From positions 682,001-746,000 of the forward strand of contig JAVSML010021669.1 of the NCBI GenBank assembly GCA_038503035.1: 64,000 nucleotides of DNA. Reading direction: 5' to 3'. This DNA is from Crocodylus rhombifer (Eukaryota > Chordata > Crocodylia > Crocodylidae). A program made the translations under genes and the position numbers. Of the stretch, positions 12,739 to 23,400 are shown piece by piece. The notes under the pieces were generated by a model. It was not told where the DNA came from, searched no databases, and worked only from the letters and a program-made list of their open reading frames with translations. Every line of letters begins with the position of its first letter. Positions within the stretch are counted from its first letter, which is position 1.

Positions 12739-14938
12739 GCAGAAGCTGAAGTCACAAGGTTGCAGAGCTGTAACTGAGGGCATGGTTTGGAGATAGTGGG
12801 ATAGCACAAAAACATTTGGACCATTTGACTTGAGAACTTCTGTAACTGGTGAAGGTGTTCAGAAAAGAGAGAACCCCGCAGGGCCTACAGATCCCAGCTG
12901 AGTTTGCAGAACTGGCAGGTGATAGGAAAAAAAACCCTCCTTACTTATAAACAGGCCTTTCCCTGTTATGGAAAAATTAGCAAGATTATAAACATGAAAT
13001 CTCACGCTATGTACTTGCAGATCCTTTTAAGAGTGGAACTGGTTTTTGAGGAAGGAGGTAGTAGCTTTCTCATAGGTAGAATTCCCTACATTTGCCAGAT
13101 GTTGGTATACACTTGGAAAAAAAACAAACTGCAAGCCATTAATGTTTCTTTCCACCCTCCAGAATCACTGTTTGTAAATGCTGAGCACTGGCCAGTACAG
13201 CTCCCTGTCAGCATTTTAATACACTGCTTGTCACTAATAGAGCCACTCATCCATGGAACAGATATATTCAGTGTATACAAGGAGTTTAAAATGTGTGGTA
13301 CTGCTGAGCTTAATATGGTAAATTAATACAGACCTAGCACAACTAAAATAAAGGTGTTTGGGCCTCATCCTGTGAGGTGCCAAGTGACCTCAGAGACCAT
13401 GAAAGTCAAGCATATTAAAGAGAACTCATCATTTTGGGACAATGGTTTCTCTGCACACTACCTGTATGAATATTGTTAACTCTTCTTGATACAGAAGTTA
13501 TAGGCCAAATCTCAGGCCTTCCAGCAGATGAAGGGGAAAATTATCTTTGCAATGTTAAATGGTGTGACATTCACCTCCCAGTCATCTAAGAAGAGTTCAC
13601 ATCCTACCATTCATACATTCAAAATGCTCCATTACGTCCTCCAGACAGCAGATATGGAGCTAATGTTTGTAACTCAAATGTTATGATTGCCTTTTATTTT
13701 ATCATTTCCCTAACTTTCTTGAAAAGTCTCCTTTGGCTTTAAACTTTCCATGCTTGGTGTCAGCTATAAGAGGATTTGTTTGGAAAGGAAAGTTTGAAAT
13801 AAAATGTATCCTGTCATTTGTGCTAAGTATGCAGAGAGGAAAAATAAATCAAATAAAATGTTACATGATAGTAAAAAATCATAAGACTTTTTAACAAACA
13901 GATGTCTATCTAAAGAGCTAGTGAATCTATCAAATTGGATTTTTATGGGATTTCTATCCTTCCTTGTCTTAAGGGAAGTGCAATTTCTGCCTACTATAAT
14001 TTTGACCATATTTTATGAGCCATCCTTAATTATAAGCAAAAATCCCTAGAGCACATGCAGATCTCTTACTTAGCTCTCTGCATGGTAGGATCTGCTTTCT
14101 GAATCAATTGGTTTGACTAATAATTTTGTTGTACATATGGAACAAGACAGACACAAATTTTGTCAAGAGAAGGAGAAGTTGCCTTTTGAAAATCTGAGGC
14201 CAAATCTTCAAACGTCTAATGTGGCTATGTAGTCCTCAAGATGGAAGAGCCACTTGGAAGGTTGGTAAGAGACTTTTTTTAAAAAGAAACATAATTGAAA
14301 TGTTCACTTTGCATACACTTGGTGAAACCCTTGTGTAACTGCTTGACTTCTTGTTAGGTTTTGGTACATGTCTGAGATCTATGACACAGCACAAATCACA
14401 ATGGTGCAACCTGATAGTATATCATTCCATTTGTCATCTAATTTTTGTCTTTAAAAATACACCCATGTTAGGCAGTCAAATGCCCAAACAGTACTTTCAG
14501 TCCTGGTTAAGTTTATAAAAGGACAAGGTAATATAGTTTATGCACACACAGCTTTAGTATCAAATTTGCAGGCCCTGATTTCTTTTATCCTAATTTGAAA
14601 ACATCACATTATGTTACTGTAGGTTTCCTATTCAATATTTGATTTTTCTAACTCCTTAAAAGGACACTGTCAAGACTAGTAGGCCAGAAATATAACCAAC
14701 CTATTTAGGGTTTTTTTCACATGAACAAAGCTGTATTTGATTCTTCCTAGCTTTGCCCATCTGTTTAAAAACCTCAAAGCAGTTTTACCCTATAATTTAA
14801 ATTCATTGCCTTTAAATTAATCTTAATTCATACTAACATAACTAACAGCATAATCTAACCCATAACAGAAAAGAATCTTGTACTCTCCCTATGTAACCAT
14901 GAGCATTCATATGCATTTTACGTGAACTAAATCAAACA
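12739..14938. other. Non-coding sequence, no feature recognised
   Basis: The longest frame (140 aa, 12904-13326) has no domain I recognise and lacks splice context. AT-rich sequence without clear repeats. Confidence 0.55.
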
Positions 14939-14942
14939 TCTC

Positions 14943-14979
14943 TGTGTATGTGTGTGTGTGCGCGCACACACACACACAC
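14943..14979. repeat. (TG)n-CGCG-(CA)n microsatellite, self-complementary
   Basis: A TG run passes through CGCGC into a CA run, so the tract is both alternating purine/pyrimidine and an inverted repeat. Confidence 0.9.
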
Positions 14980-14981
14980 TT

Positions 14982-15590
14982 TCTAATAATTCTGTAGGAA
15001 ATAGCCTATCAGTTTCACAAATCAGTATCTCAGAGTCAGGATTAAGCATAACCAACTCCTTTAGAGGGTACTAAAGCATGAACAGTTCTGAGATCTTGGG
15101 CAGCCTGTTTCCTGCTCTGATTCTATTTTAAAATAATGTATATGAATAGAATTGCTGCTCAAAGTTCACAGGTAAGAAATCTGCCCTGTAATTTATATCT
15201 GTGAACCATAGCAAAAACCAGAGTCTGAGAGAAGGAAGGAGAAGGAAAAGAAGAAACATTGGTTGTTAAGCAAAGATGGGGAGCAAAACATATGAAATTG
15301 ATAAAGTAGAAAGTTGTATTATTCACTCCAAGCTTCCATTTAGTCCCTCTGCCCTGGTAGTTTCAGTAAAGTGAAACTCTTTCTAGAATCAATACTGCTA
15401 TCATTTCACAAAATTACAGTGGTTCGAACAGAAAACTAGTCATAAATCAACTTCATGCACAGACAGCCAGAGGAAAATTTTTGCTTTGAGAATTCTGGCA
15501 TTTCAAAACCAGTTAAGGAGGATCAGTCAGTCCAAGAATCTTTAGTTAACTTTCACCCAGGAATGCATATAGGCATTGCATATTCAGAAA
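14982..15590. other. Non-coding sequence, no feature recognised
   Basis: AT-rich with an AG-rich patch at 15228-15262. The motif GGTTCGAA near 15420 lacks any tRNA-like arms. Confidence 0.55.
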
Positions 15591-15710
15591 ATCACAGCAT
15601 CATAGGAAAGTAGGGCTGGAAGAGACCTCACAAGGTCACCTAGTCCAGCCACCTGCTCAAGGCAGGATCATCCCTGACTAAAACATTCCAGGCAAATCCA
15701 TGCATCAAAA
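15591..15710 (-). mobile_element. CR1 LINE 3' end, truncated
   Basis: 'atcataggaaagtagggctggaagagacctc…aggtcacctagtccag…ctgctcaaggcaggatcatccc' is the reverse complement of the classic CR1 3' UTR. Only about 115 bp remain, as expected from 5' truncation during target-primed reverse transcription. Confidence 0.85.
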
Positions 15711-15763
15711 CACGACTCTGAAAAATGTGCATGCATGTTTAGCAGATGAGCAAAGAATATTCA

Positions 15764-15915
15764 GATTGCTCAGAGAGGGAAGGAAGGCACATGTGCTTGC
15801 GAGATTGCATTGCATTCCCACCTCAGTAGTAAAGGTCAGGAATAGCTTTTTAGCAAATAAATCTGACAGGCTTTAAGATGGTGCTAGATGGGTATGCATA
15901 CGAGTAATTCTACAG
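15764..15915 (+). repeat. Copy 1 of a roughly 150-bp duplicated sequence
   Basis: The blocks 'cacatgtgcttgcgagattgcattg', 'ctcagtagtaaaggtcaggaatag', 'tttttagc.aa.aaatctga' and 'tgg.actagatgggt.tgcata' recur in the same order and orientation at 17742-17888. The similarity stops sharply on both sides. Confidence 0.8.
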
Positions 15916-15919
15916 CACA

Positions 15920-17436
15920 GAAGCATTTCTGATTTTAGTTCTATTCAACCATTCTGAAGGCAATTCTGGAGATGTCCCCTTCCTCTGATTCTACTTCCCT
16001 ATCCACCCATCTAAACTAGGCTGTACTGATGTCCCTGGAGTTGCTTATTTCTTCATTAGGCTATCACAGTTCTCATAGCTCTTGAGGGATTTCCGCAGCA
16101 CATAGCTTATAGCTTAGTGGTTTCCAGCCTGGTTCCCTAGAGGCAACCAATGGGAGTCTTTCAAATTATTTAAATGGGAGCTGGATCAAACCTTTAACTT
16201 CCAGGAAGCAGGACAAGAGAGAGGAGGTGGACTTAGTCTATTGGGCTTTTGGGAGCTTCTTTTTTAGGAACCTTCTAACAAAAGAAAATGTGGCTGCTGC
16301 AGTATATACACTCCCCTGAGTGTATTAGAACTCAGTGTCTTTCTCCAATTATCTAGAAACCAAGCGTTTTCTTGTAGCTCCCATCTCAAGGAAAGTAGCC
16401 GGAGAAGGAAAACTTCCTCCTCTAATTCTGCTCGAGATAGGAACAGAAAATACATAGGGCCACACTTTCTCTTATGGCCCTACTTGGTATAGCACAATAG
16501 AGCATGTACAACTCCCCAGTTCTGAGTGTTGCTGTAGTCCTGAACTAAGTCTAATACAAGCTAGAGAAGCCTAAATGTAAAGATGATTGACAGAGTCCTG
16601 GACTTCCCTCCAAGACCTCTCATAAGTATGGCAAATCCATAGATGGCTAGTTACTGCTGGATCCTGCTGTATTTGCCTCACTGAATGGTGCAAAGGGACC
16701 AGATTACATTAAGATTCTGGCCTTAGAATAGGATTAGTGTAGAAGTGGTTGCACTGGGAGAGGACCTAATTTATTTCAGTCATGAAAAATCAATAAGTGC
16801 CTATGCCAACCTCTGGGTATTATAGACTGGAGTAATCCTAGTTTGGTTTGAGGGAAGCATAGCAGTTCTCATGCTGTGGATGGCAAATGTGAGATGTTGT
16901 AACATTTTATTTTTCCTTCACTTTTCCAGGTGCATCCATTTTTAAACATAAAGCAATTAATCACGTTCATTTTACATTATCTAGAAGATCAAAAGGTCTG
17001 TCTTCTTCCAAATGCTCAAGGCAATTTTAAACAACAAAAAATCCCTAAATGCATGAAAAGAAAAGAGTTAATTTGGTGCAAAAAAGACTACGGAGCTGAA
17101 AGAAAAGGCCTTTTTCATTACTGATGAAGCCATTGTATACTTCCAAGGGAAGAGCAGCACACACATTTGAGAAGAAGCGATCACACAGTGACCTTCCAAA
17201 CCACACAGGTGCTGTTCTCTCACTGGTCTGATTTCTCCATGCAGAGCCTAACAGTGCTTCTCAGGCCCTGTGTTGTGCAGTTCTGAACATTGGTTTCAGT
17301 CTCAGAGGAGGTACTCGGAAGGTAGTTAGTGCCCAGTCCTGGTCAGACTGATGTCAGTCATAAAAATGATTTCAGTGGTCCCTTAAGGCCTAGTCCTACC
17401 AACTCATACTTATGCACTTATCTTTGATCACATAAG
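15920..17436. other. Non-coding sequence, no feature recognised
   Basis: Short frames only (63-64 aa). No coding or repeat signature recognised. Confidence 0.55.
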
Positions 17437-17437
17437 T

Positions 17438-17690
17438 CAGTGGGGACCACCTTTTTGGCACAAGCGCCACAAATTAGCCCTGCACCTTCAAGTGCCACTC
17501 TGATTTCTTTCCCCTGTCTAATCTGCTGCTCTGCTATCTGCTCCCTGCCCACTTTGCTGCTCCTCTTTCTGGTTCCTGCCCTGTGCTCCTTACCTGATCT
17601 GATGGTCTTTCTGCTTCCTGCCTGATCTGCCGTTGTGCTGCCTGTCCCTTTTCCAATCTGCCATGTGCCATTTGTGCTGCAGGCTGGCCC
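17438..17690 (+). mobile_element. hAT-like element, left end and interior
   Basis: It begins CAGTGGGGACCACCTTTTTGG, which matches the usual 'cagtggtccccaaccttttt' hAT-MITE terminus, followed by a pyrimidine-rich interior (repeated 'ctgctctg', 'ttcctgcc', 'tgatctg'). I did not find the matching right end, so the copy may be truncated before the 17742 repeat. Confidence 0.45.
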
Positions 17691-17741
17691 TCCTTGGCTT
17701 AAGTCATTGACTTCGGTGGGACTAATCACACAACAACATTT

Positions 17742-17888
17742 TGCAGAGAGAGGGAAGGAGGAGGGGACATGTGCTTGCAAGATTGCATTGCCACCTTCTC
17801 AGTAGTAAAGGTCAGGAATAGATTTTTAGCGAACAAATCTGATAGGAATTAAATGGCACTAGATGGGTTTGCATATGAGATGAAATAA
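17742..17888 (+). repeat. Copy 2 of a roughly 150-bp duplicated sequence
   Basis: Direct repeat of 15764-15915 about 2 kb away, with small indels and roughly 80-85% agreement by eye. It could be a local duplication or two members of an uncharacterised dispersed family. Confidence 0.8.
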
Positions 17889-17889
17889 T

Positions 17890-18975
17890 AGAGCTGTCTG
17901 TGATGCTGGAGGATTAGATTTGAAGTCCTGGGACATCAGTTCCAGTCCAGTATTTACATTCTCTTCCTCTGTGTTTCAGGGTCTGATCCAAAAAGGTTCT
18001 GAGTATCTGCAACATCGAGTTTGCTGATTATTGGAGCCTGCTCAGCACCTCAGAGATCTAGGCTTTCCAAAAAGCACCATTCCTTGGGCAGGGGTTTTGA
18101 AGCAGCATATTTCAGACCACCTCTTTGGCTGGAAGTTTTAAACTGTTTTGTGACAGTTTGGTTGTAGCTCTGGAGCATTTAATTACATGGCAAAAAGAAG
18201 TGACTTCAGACAAAAATATCCAGATCAAACACCAGTCTTGAAAACAGCACATTTTAAAGATATTTCATCATTGCTTCCTATTCTGCTTTTTGAAACATTC
18301 AGGTTCCAAGCCATAAAGTCATTCTCTCTGTCCTCCTTTGTGCCATCAAATTACTGAAGCAGCAAATTTCTATTAAATTATTAATTATTCTATTTAAGAC
18401 CATTTTGTAGTGGTTTATTCTCTTCTAGGGTAGTTCTGAACCACCCATTTTTGCTGTGTCTAAGTGTCATGGAGCTATAATTAGTTGCAACGATTTCCAG
18501 AACTGTAGGTATTTATTATGCTGGAATTTTGGGGTTTTTTAAATTTTGATAGGTGTTTTTGGAAATGATTTATTTAAATTTGAATTCATTAACAAAAGTA
18601 ATCATAGCTATTGGATAAATGCCGTAATTACATCTGGTACACAATAAAATGTTGCAAAATACTTCCACAGGTAAATATTTGTGGTAGTATTCACCCTGGA
18701 TTTCCTCTACTGGCATTTTGAAAAGCTCCTTCACAATAGTACTGTCAAGCAGTTACAAAGATTCATGTATCATTTCTAAACAGGGGGAGGAAATAGGTAG
18801 GGACTTGTTTGTAGAATTTAAGATATCCAACCAGGGACTAGAAACAATAGCATGTGACTTAATAACCAATCATATCACATGAATACTGACCACTAATAGC
18901 AATCAGTCTGTTAAGCCATAGAAAAGTGTTGTTCTCACAGACCACTCAATTGAGGTAATTAGCAAATTAATTTAA
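17890..18975. other. Non-coding sequence, no feature recognised
   Basis: AT-rich, with no open frame of note and no repeat recognised. Confidence 0.6.
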
Positions 18976-18977
18976 AT

Positions 18978-19967
18978 TCTCACCTGTTTGTAGATAAAAG
19001 CCTTGGAAGGTAACTCATATGAGGGGAGGCTAAAGGAGTTAGGCCTGTTCAGCTTGTAGAAAAGGCATATAAGAGGGGACATGTTGTCAGTCTTGAAATA
19101 CTTGAAAGGCTGCCGTAAAGAGTGAAAATACCTTTCTTCTCTTGCTGTAAAGAGTAGGACATGAACTACTGGCTTGAACTTGCAGCAAAATAGGTTTAGA
19201 CTGGTTGTTAGGAAATGCTTCACTGTTAGAAGAGAGAGGCAGTTGAATAGATTTGTCAAGGGAAGTTGAGGGCTCTTCATCACAAGAGGTGATGATCTCT
19301 GTCCAAGAAGAGGTTGGACAGCCACTGATTGGGGATGATCTGGGCATAACTATGCCTGTGTTTTACTATGGGTATTTTCCATGCTTCTGGGTTTTGCTGG
19401 CTGCCACACACAACTAGGAGGGACTAGTTTCCATCCCCTCCCACTGTTGCTGCTTGTCAGGTTTTTTTTAAGTCTTCCTCAGAGGCATTGAATGTTGGCT
19501 GCAGTCAAGGCCAGGGATTTTGACTGGGGTATGCCAGTGCTCCTGCTGGGACTTAAACTTGGAGGTTCCTGGCTGGAGAGTCTTGCTCCTCCACTGAGGT
19601 TCAAATCGATATTTGGGGTCAGGAAGGAATTTTACTCCATAGTGAGATTGGTATGGACTGGGGGGGTGGGGGTTTGCCTTTCTCTGTAGCAGGGGGAGTG
19701 TGGCTCTCTTCCTGGGATCTCTTGAGTGCACCTTAACAACTTTACAGAAGCAGGATGTTGGCTGCTGTGGTTCCCCTGCTTTACCTGTGGGAGGTTAGGG
19801 TGTTCTGTTTTGTGTTGTGTCAGGGTTGACTGTGTGATTATGCTAAGAGGTTAGACAATAGACTTGTATAGGATGTTTTGGATAGGGGTGATCCTGTCTC
19901 AGGCAGGGAGTTGGATTAGGTGACTTGTGGAAGTCCCTTCCAGTCCTACTTCCCTATGATTCTAAGT
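18978..19967 (+). mobile_element. Old CR1/L3-type LINE: end of ORF2 plus long 3' UTR
   Basis: 18990-19345 decays from the C-terminal part of a CR1 ORF2: 'catatgaggggaggctaaaggagttaggcctgttcagct' and 'ttagaagagagaggcagttgaatag' are typical stations. A long 3' UTR follows ('tgtctcaggcagggagttggattaggtgacttgtggaagtcccttccagtcctac') ending in CTATGATTCTA at about 19966. There is no intact frame. The open stretches on the minus strand at 18972-19347 are antisense shadows. Confidence 0.8.
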
Positions 19968-21574
19968 AGAAAAAAGGGGGCTGAATGTATTAGCCATTAT
20001 ATTCACAATGGATGACTTAGTATTTAAATGACTGGGGAAAGAGCAAAGTGGATTTGCCCAAGGATTATGAGGAAGCTATTTGGGAACAGAGGGTGAATTA
20101 TGAGATGTTATAGGAGGAACATCTAGAAGCTGCAGCTTTGTGCAAAGAGAGGAGGAGATTTCTAGCTGATGAGCCCCGGGGTTGGACTGGGTCTCCTACC
20201 TAGATTTCCTGATGAGACCCACCTTGGTCTTAGCCATTGCTTCCAAAGTGCTTTCCCACTGACAGTTGTTTGCTCCTTTAATACAGGAAGTCAATGGAAA
20301 GAAGGTAGGGACTTATTGAGCAATCATGATGTAGTCTGAGAAAAACAGCACAGGACCTTGAGTGGATTCATGCTGGGAAATGGGCTAAGAGCTAATGGGA
20401 GGCAGTTTTAAAATATGACTGCTCTGGGGAAGAGACCTTCCATCTTCTTCTTGGAGGACTAGGTTATATAGTTATAATGGGGAAGGCTTGTTTGAATGAA
20501 AGGAAGGAACTGAACTTCAGGTTCCTGGTGAGGGTAGAGGTTGGGAAAGATAGAAGTCAGCTCCTCCTTTAAATTTAGCCATTGGGGTAATAATAATATC
20601 AAATACTTCCACCTCCCATTTAGTGTCTGCTTCTTATGTCATTTATGCAGATCTAAATGAGGTGCAACTCCAGGGCAAATGAAATTGCAGTCCAGTTCCA
20701 GAGGAAACCTATTGATCCTTTCTTTTTCCTGACTGATCCTAGTGCAGGAATTCATTTTATTCATTGCTTTCCCGATACAGTGTTTTCAAAAGGGCTGTTA
20801 AAAAGCAACAACATGTTTTTATAACTTATTTTGGTCAAATAATCTGCACGTTGGGGCATGGGTATTAGTGACAGTGACTGACCAGAGTACTTCCCTAATG
20901 TTTAACAAGTCAAGCTCCATTGCACTGGAACTGTATCAAGGAGGCTGGAGCTGTTTAATTAGACTGAAACTACTGACAGCAGCAGTGCTGTAAATCTTTT
21001 TTTGCTGTCTTTGAGGCCTTTACTCCTTTGTGTCTTGATATTAAATCATATCTTAATGATGGTGGTGCAGAGGGACAAACACACTTTTTCTAAAGAAATT
21101 GTTCACACCAAAAAAAACAAATGGAGGTTTGTGATGGATTAATTTAATATTGACAAGATATAACAAAGTTCTCTAACTGGGGTTACTTTTTCTTCTGACA
21201 CTGTAGTTTCATAGGCAACGACAAAAATATATATTTAGCTGCATAGACACAATTGCTAATGGGGCCCTAGATGCAGAGTAGTGAGAAATGTGGGGAAAAA
21301 TGCATTTGCCAAATCTGCATTTGAAAAATTAGTCTTGCTGAGACCCAACAGTATCTCTACCATTTCCTATTGGCTTTTTTGTTTTTCAGATGAGCAATAT
21401 ATTATGGTGCAAATGTTTAAAGAAAATGTTTTGATTTCATAAATAATGCAAATTTATTAATGTGTTCACCCCAAAGGAGCTGGTAACACTGACTTTGTAT
21501 GTTAGGGGCTGAAAATATGAGAGAAGAAAGCTTGGCTCTTTTAACTTGTTGGCCACTTAGATCACTCAAGATAT
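19968..21574. other. Non-coding sequence, no feature recognised
   Basis: No frame reaches 60 aa here. No repeat recognised by eye. Confidence 0.6.
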
Positions 21575-21992
21575 ATAGGATCATAGTAAAGTAAGGCTGG
21601 AAGGGACCTCAGGAGGCTATCTAGGTCACCCCCTGCTCAAGGCAGGAGCACCCCAGATTAAATCATTCCAGTCACCTGTCTGTCTTACCTGCTCTTGAAA
21701 ATTTCCAGGGATGGAGATTGCGCACCTTGTCTGGGTAGTCTGTTCCAGTGTTGAACAAGCCTCATAGTCACAAAGTTCTCCTTAATCTCGACCCTAAATT
21801 TCTTCTGCAATTCGAGGCCATAGCTCCAGGTTCTGTCCTCTAGAGCCACAGGAAAAACATTCCATCTCCATCCTCTTCATAATTGCCTCTTCAACATTAG
21901 AGACTGTCATCATATCACTTATCCGACTTCTCTTCTCCAGACTAAGCAGTCCTATTTCTTTCAGCTTTTCCTTATAAATCGTATCTCAAGAG
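21575..21992 (-). mobile_element. CR1 LINE 3' end (about 415 bp)
   Basis: Reverse complement of CR1 3' UTR and ORF2 tail: 'gatcatagtaaagtaaggctggaagggacctcaggaggctatctaggtc…ctgctcaaggcaggagcacccc', then 'gtagtctgttccagtgttgaacaa', 'agttctccttaat', and at the far end 'cgacttctcttctccagactaagcagtcc', corresponding to the FSLEKR region of the protein. Multiple indels make it dead. Confidence 0.9.
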
Positions 21993-22119
21993 CAGCAGAA
22001 GAGGGATACCCTGGTGTGTTTTCACTGGCATACTTTGGCATTTGGTTGGGCTTGGTGAGCAGGAAGCATGCTAGACATGCTGCCACCAGTGTGGACATCT
22101 TTAATCTCCTTGCATCTCC

Positions 22120-22205
22120 ATGTCCCCAATGAAGTTGGGGTGTAAAGACCCATTTGTAGAAACTACTTTGGATGAATGGAGCTATATAAATATTATTTTA
22201 CTACT
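22120..22205 (+). repeat. L2- or SINE-like 3' tail
   Basis: 'actttggatgaatggagctatataaatattatttta' follows the common vertebrate tail pattern GCTTTGGAT…GGCGCTATATAAATNTTATT. It is a short, degenerate trace. Confidence 0.35.
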
Positions 22206-23300
22206 GTAGCTCATTAGCCTTATTTTAATACAGATGTGTGTGTACTTGGCCACAAAAAAGAGAGAGGAATGGAACTTAATTACTGGCAAATTGCAATAAA
22301 ATTACATTAAGAGTGAATCACAGATAATAATCACACTAGGATATGACAGGAATTACCTACTTCTAGAAAGCAGTTTCTTAAAACCTCTCACACTCAGTAT
22401 TAGGAGAGACTTTCCATAGCATTTAAACATTTTTCAATAAATATTTACATTTGTATTCTAATGTATTTTCCTTTCACAATACATTTCTAATGGTTCCATT
22501 TCTGCAAACCCCAATCAGTTGGTAGTGACACCTTTTTATCTGTAACCAAGGCTTCTTTGCTTTCTCATCAAACAGTAGGATTGAGAGAGACAGGCACTTG
22601 GCTCCTGTTTGGGTCAGTTCCCATTACTCTTTCCATCTTCTGTGTTTGAAGCCTGATGCCATGGGATTGCCACAAGTCTGCATCCCCAGCCTTCTACACC
22701 ACCTCCAGCACAGTTTTCCTTTTAAGATATCTCCTTAATACTTTCAACCTTGCCTATTGCTTCCATGTGGTCAACACCAAGCTATGTAACTCACAGGGCC
22801 TTAATCTCTAACATTGATCTGGTTCTCTTTTTGTGTCAACTACTGAGGGCTTTGAAGACTGAAGTGGAAGAGGTAAGAAGTCATCTTCGCAGGGATCTTT
22901 GAATGTGAACTTCATGTATCCTCCCTTATCTCTTTTCTCTGTAAATCAGCCTATTGCTGTCTCTGGGCTATTGCTGGAACTCATCTTTATTCTACTGTTG
23001 TCCAAAATCCTGTTCTTGCCTTAGGCCATGATCTAACAAAGTATTTAAGGCTCGGGATCTTCATCTCTTTCCATCTCCCCAAGCTGTCCTGTCATCTTTG
23101 TTCTGGTTACTAACCCCAGGACACACAGAGACAGTTTAGCCCTGGCACATTAAAGCTACTTTAAAAATAAGACAATTTGCTATACTTACCAATGGAATTA
23201 AGCAATGGAATAGCAATTGCCTTCATATCCATGTCCTGTGCAGCACTTGGTTATTATTGGTGCTTTGCCAACAATAAATATATTCTTGATTGTAGCTCTC
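22206..23300. other. Non-coding sequence, no feature recognised
   Basis: Pyrimidine-rich in 22600-23100. No coding, RNA or repeat signature recognised. Confidence 0.55.
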
Positions 23301-23301
23301 A

Positions 23302-23400
23302 GTAATTATGTGTGTCATGGTAGCATGTACAATGTGTTGGGTGCTGTCCACAGATGTGTACGACAAGACAAGGGCCCCAAAGAGCTTCCAAGCTAAAAAG
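23302..23400 (-). repeat. L2-like LINE 3' fragment
   Basis: On the minus strand this reads 'ttttagcttggaagctctttggggcccttgtcttgt…ggacagcacccaacacattg', the familiar 'ttagattgtaagctctttggggcaggga…gtacagcacctagcacaatg' pattern of reptile L2/MIR-type repeats. Confidence 0.5.

Noticed and set aside
15411..15435. GGTTCGAA resembling a tRNA T-arm
   Set aside because: No acceptor, D or anticodon arm can be found at the right spacing.
18972..19347. Minus-strand frames of 117 and 86 aa
   Set aside because: Antisense to the decayed CR1 ORF2 tail at 18978-19345.
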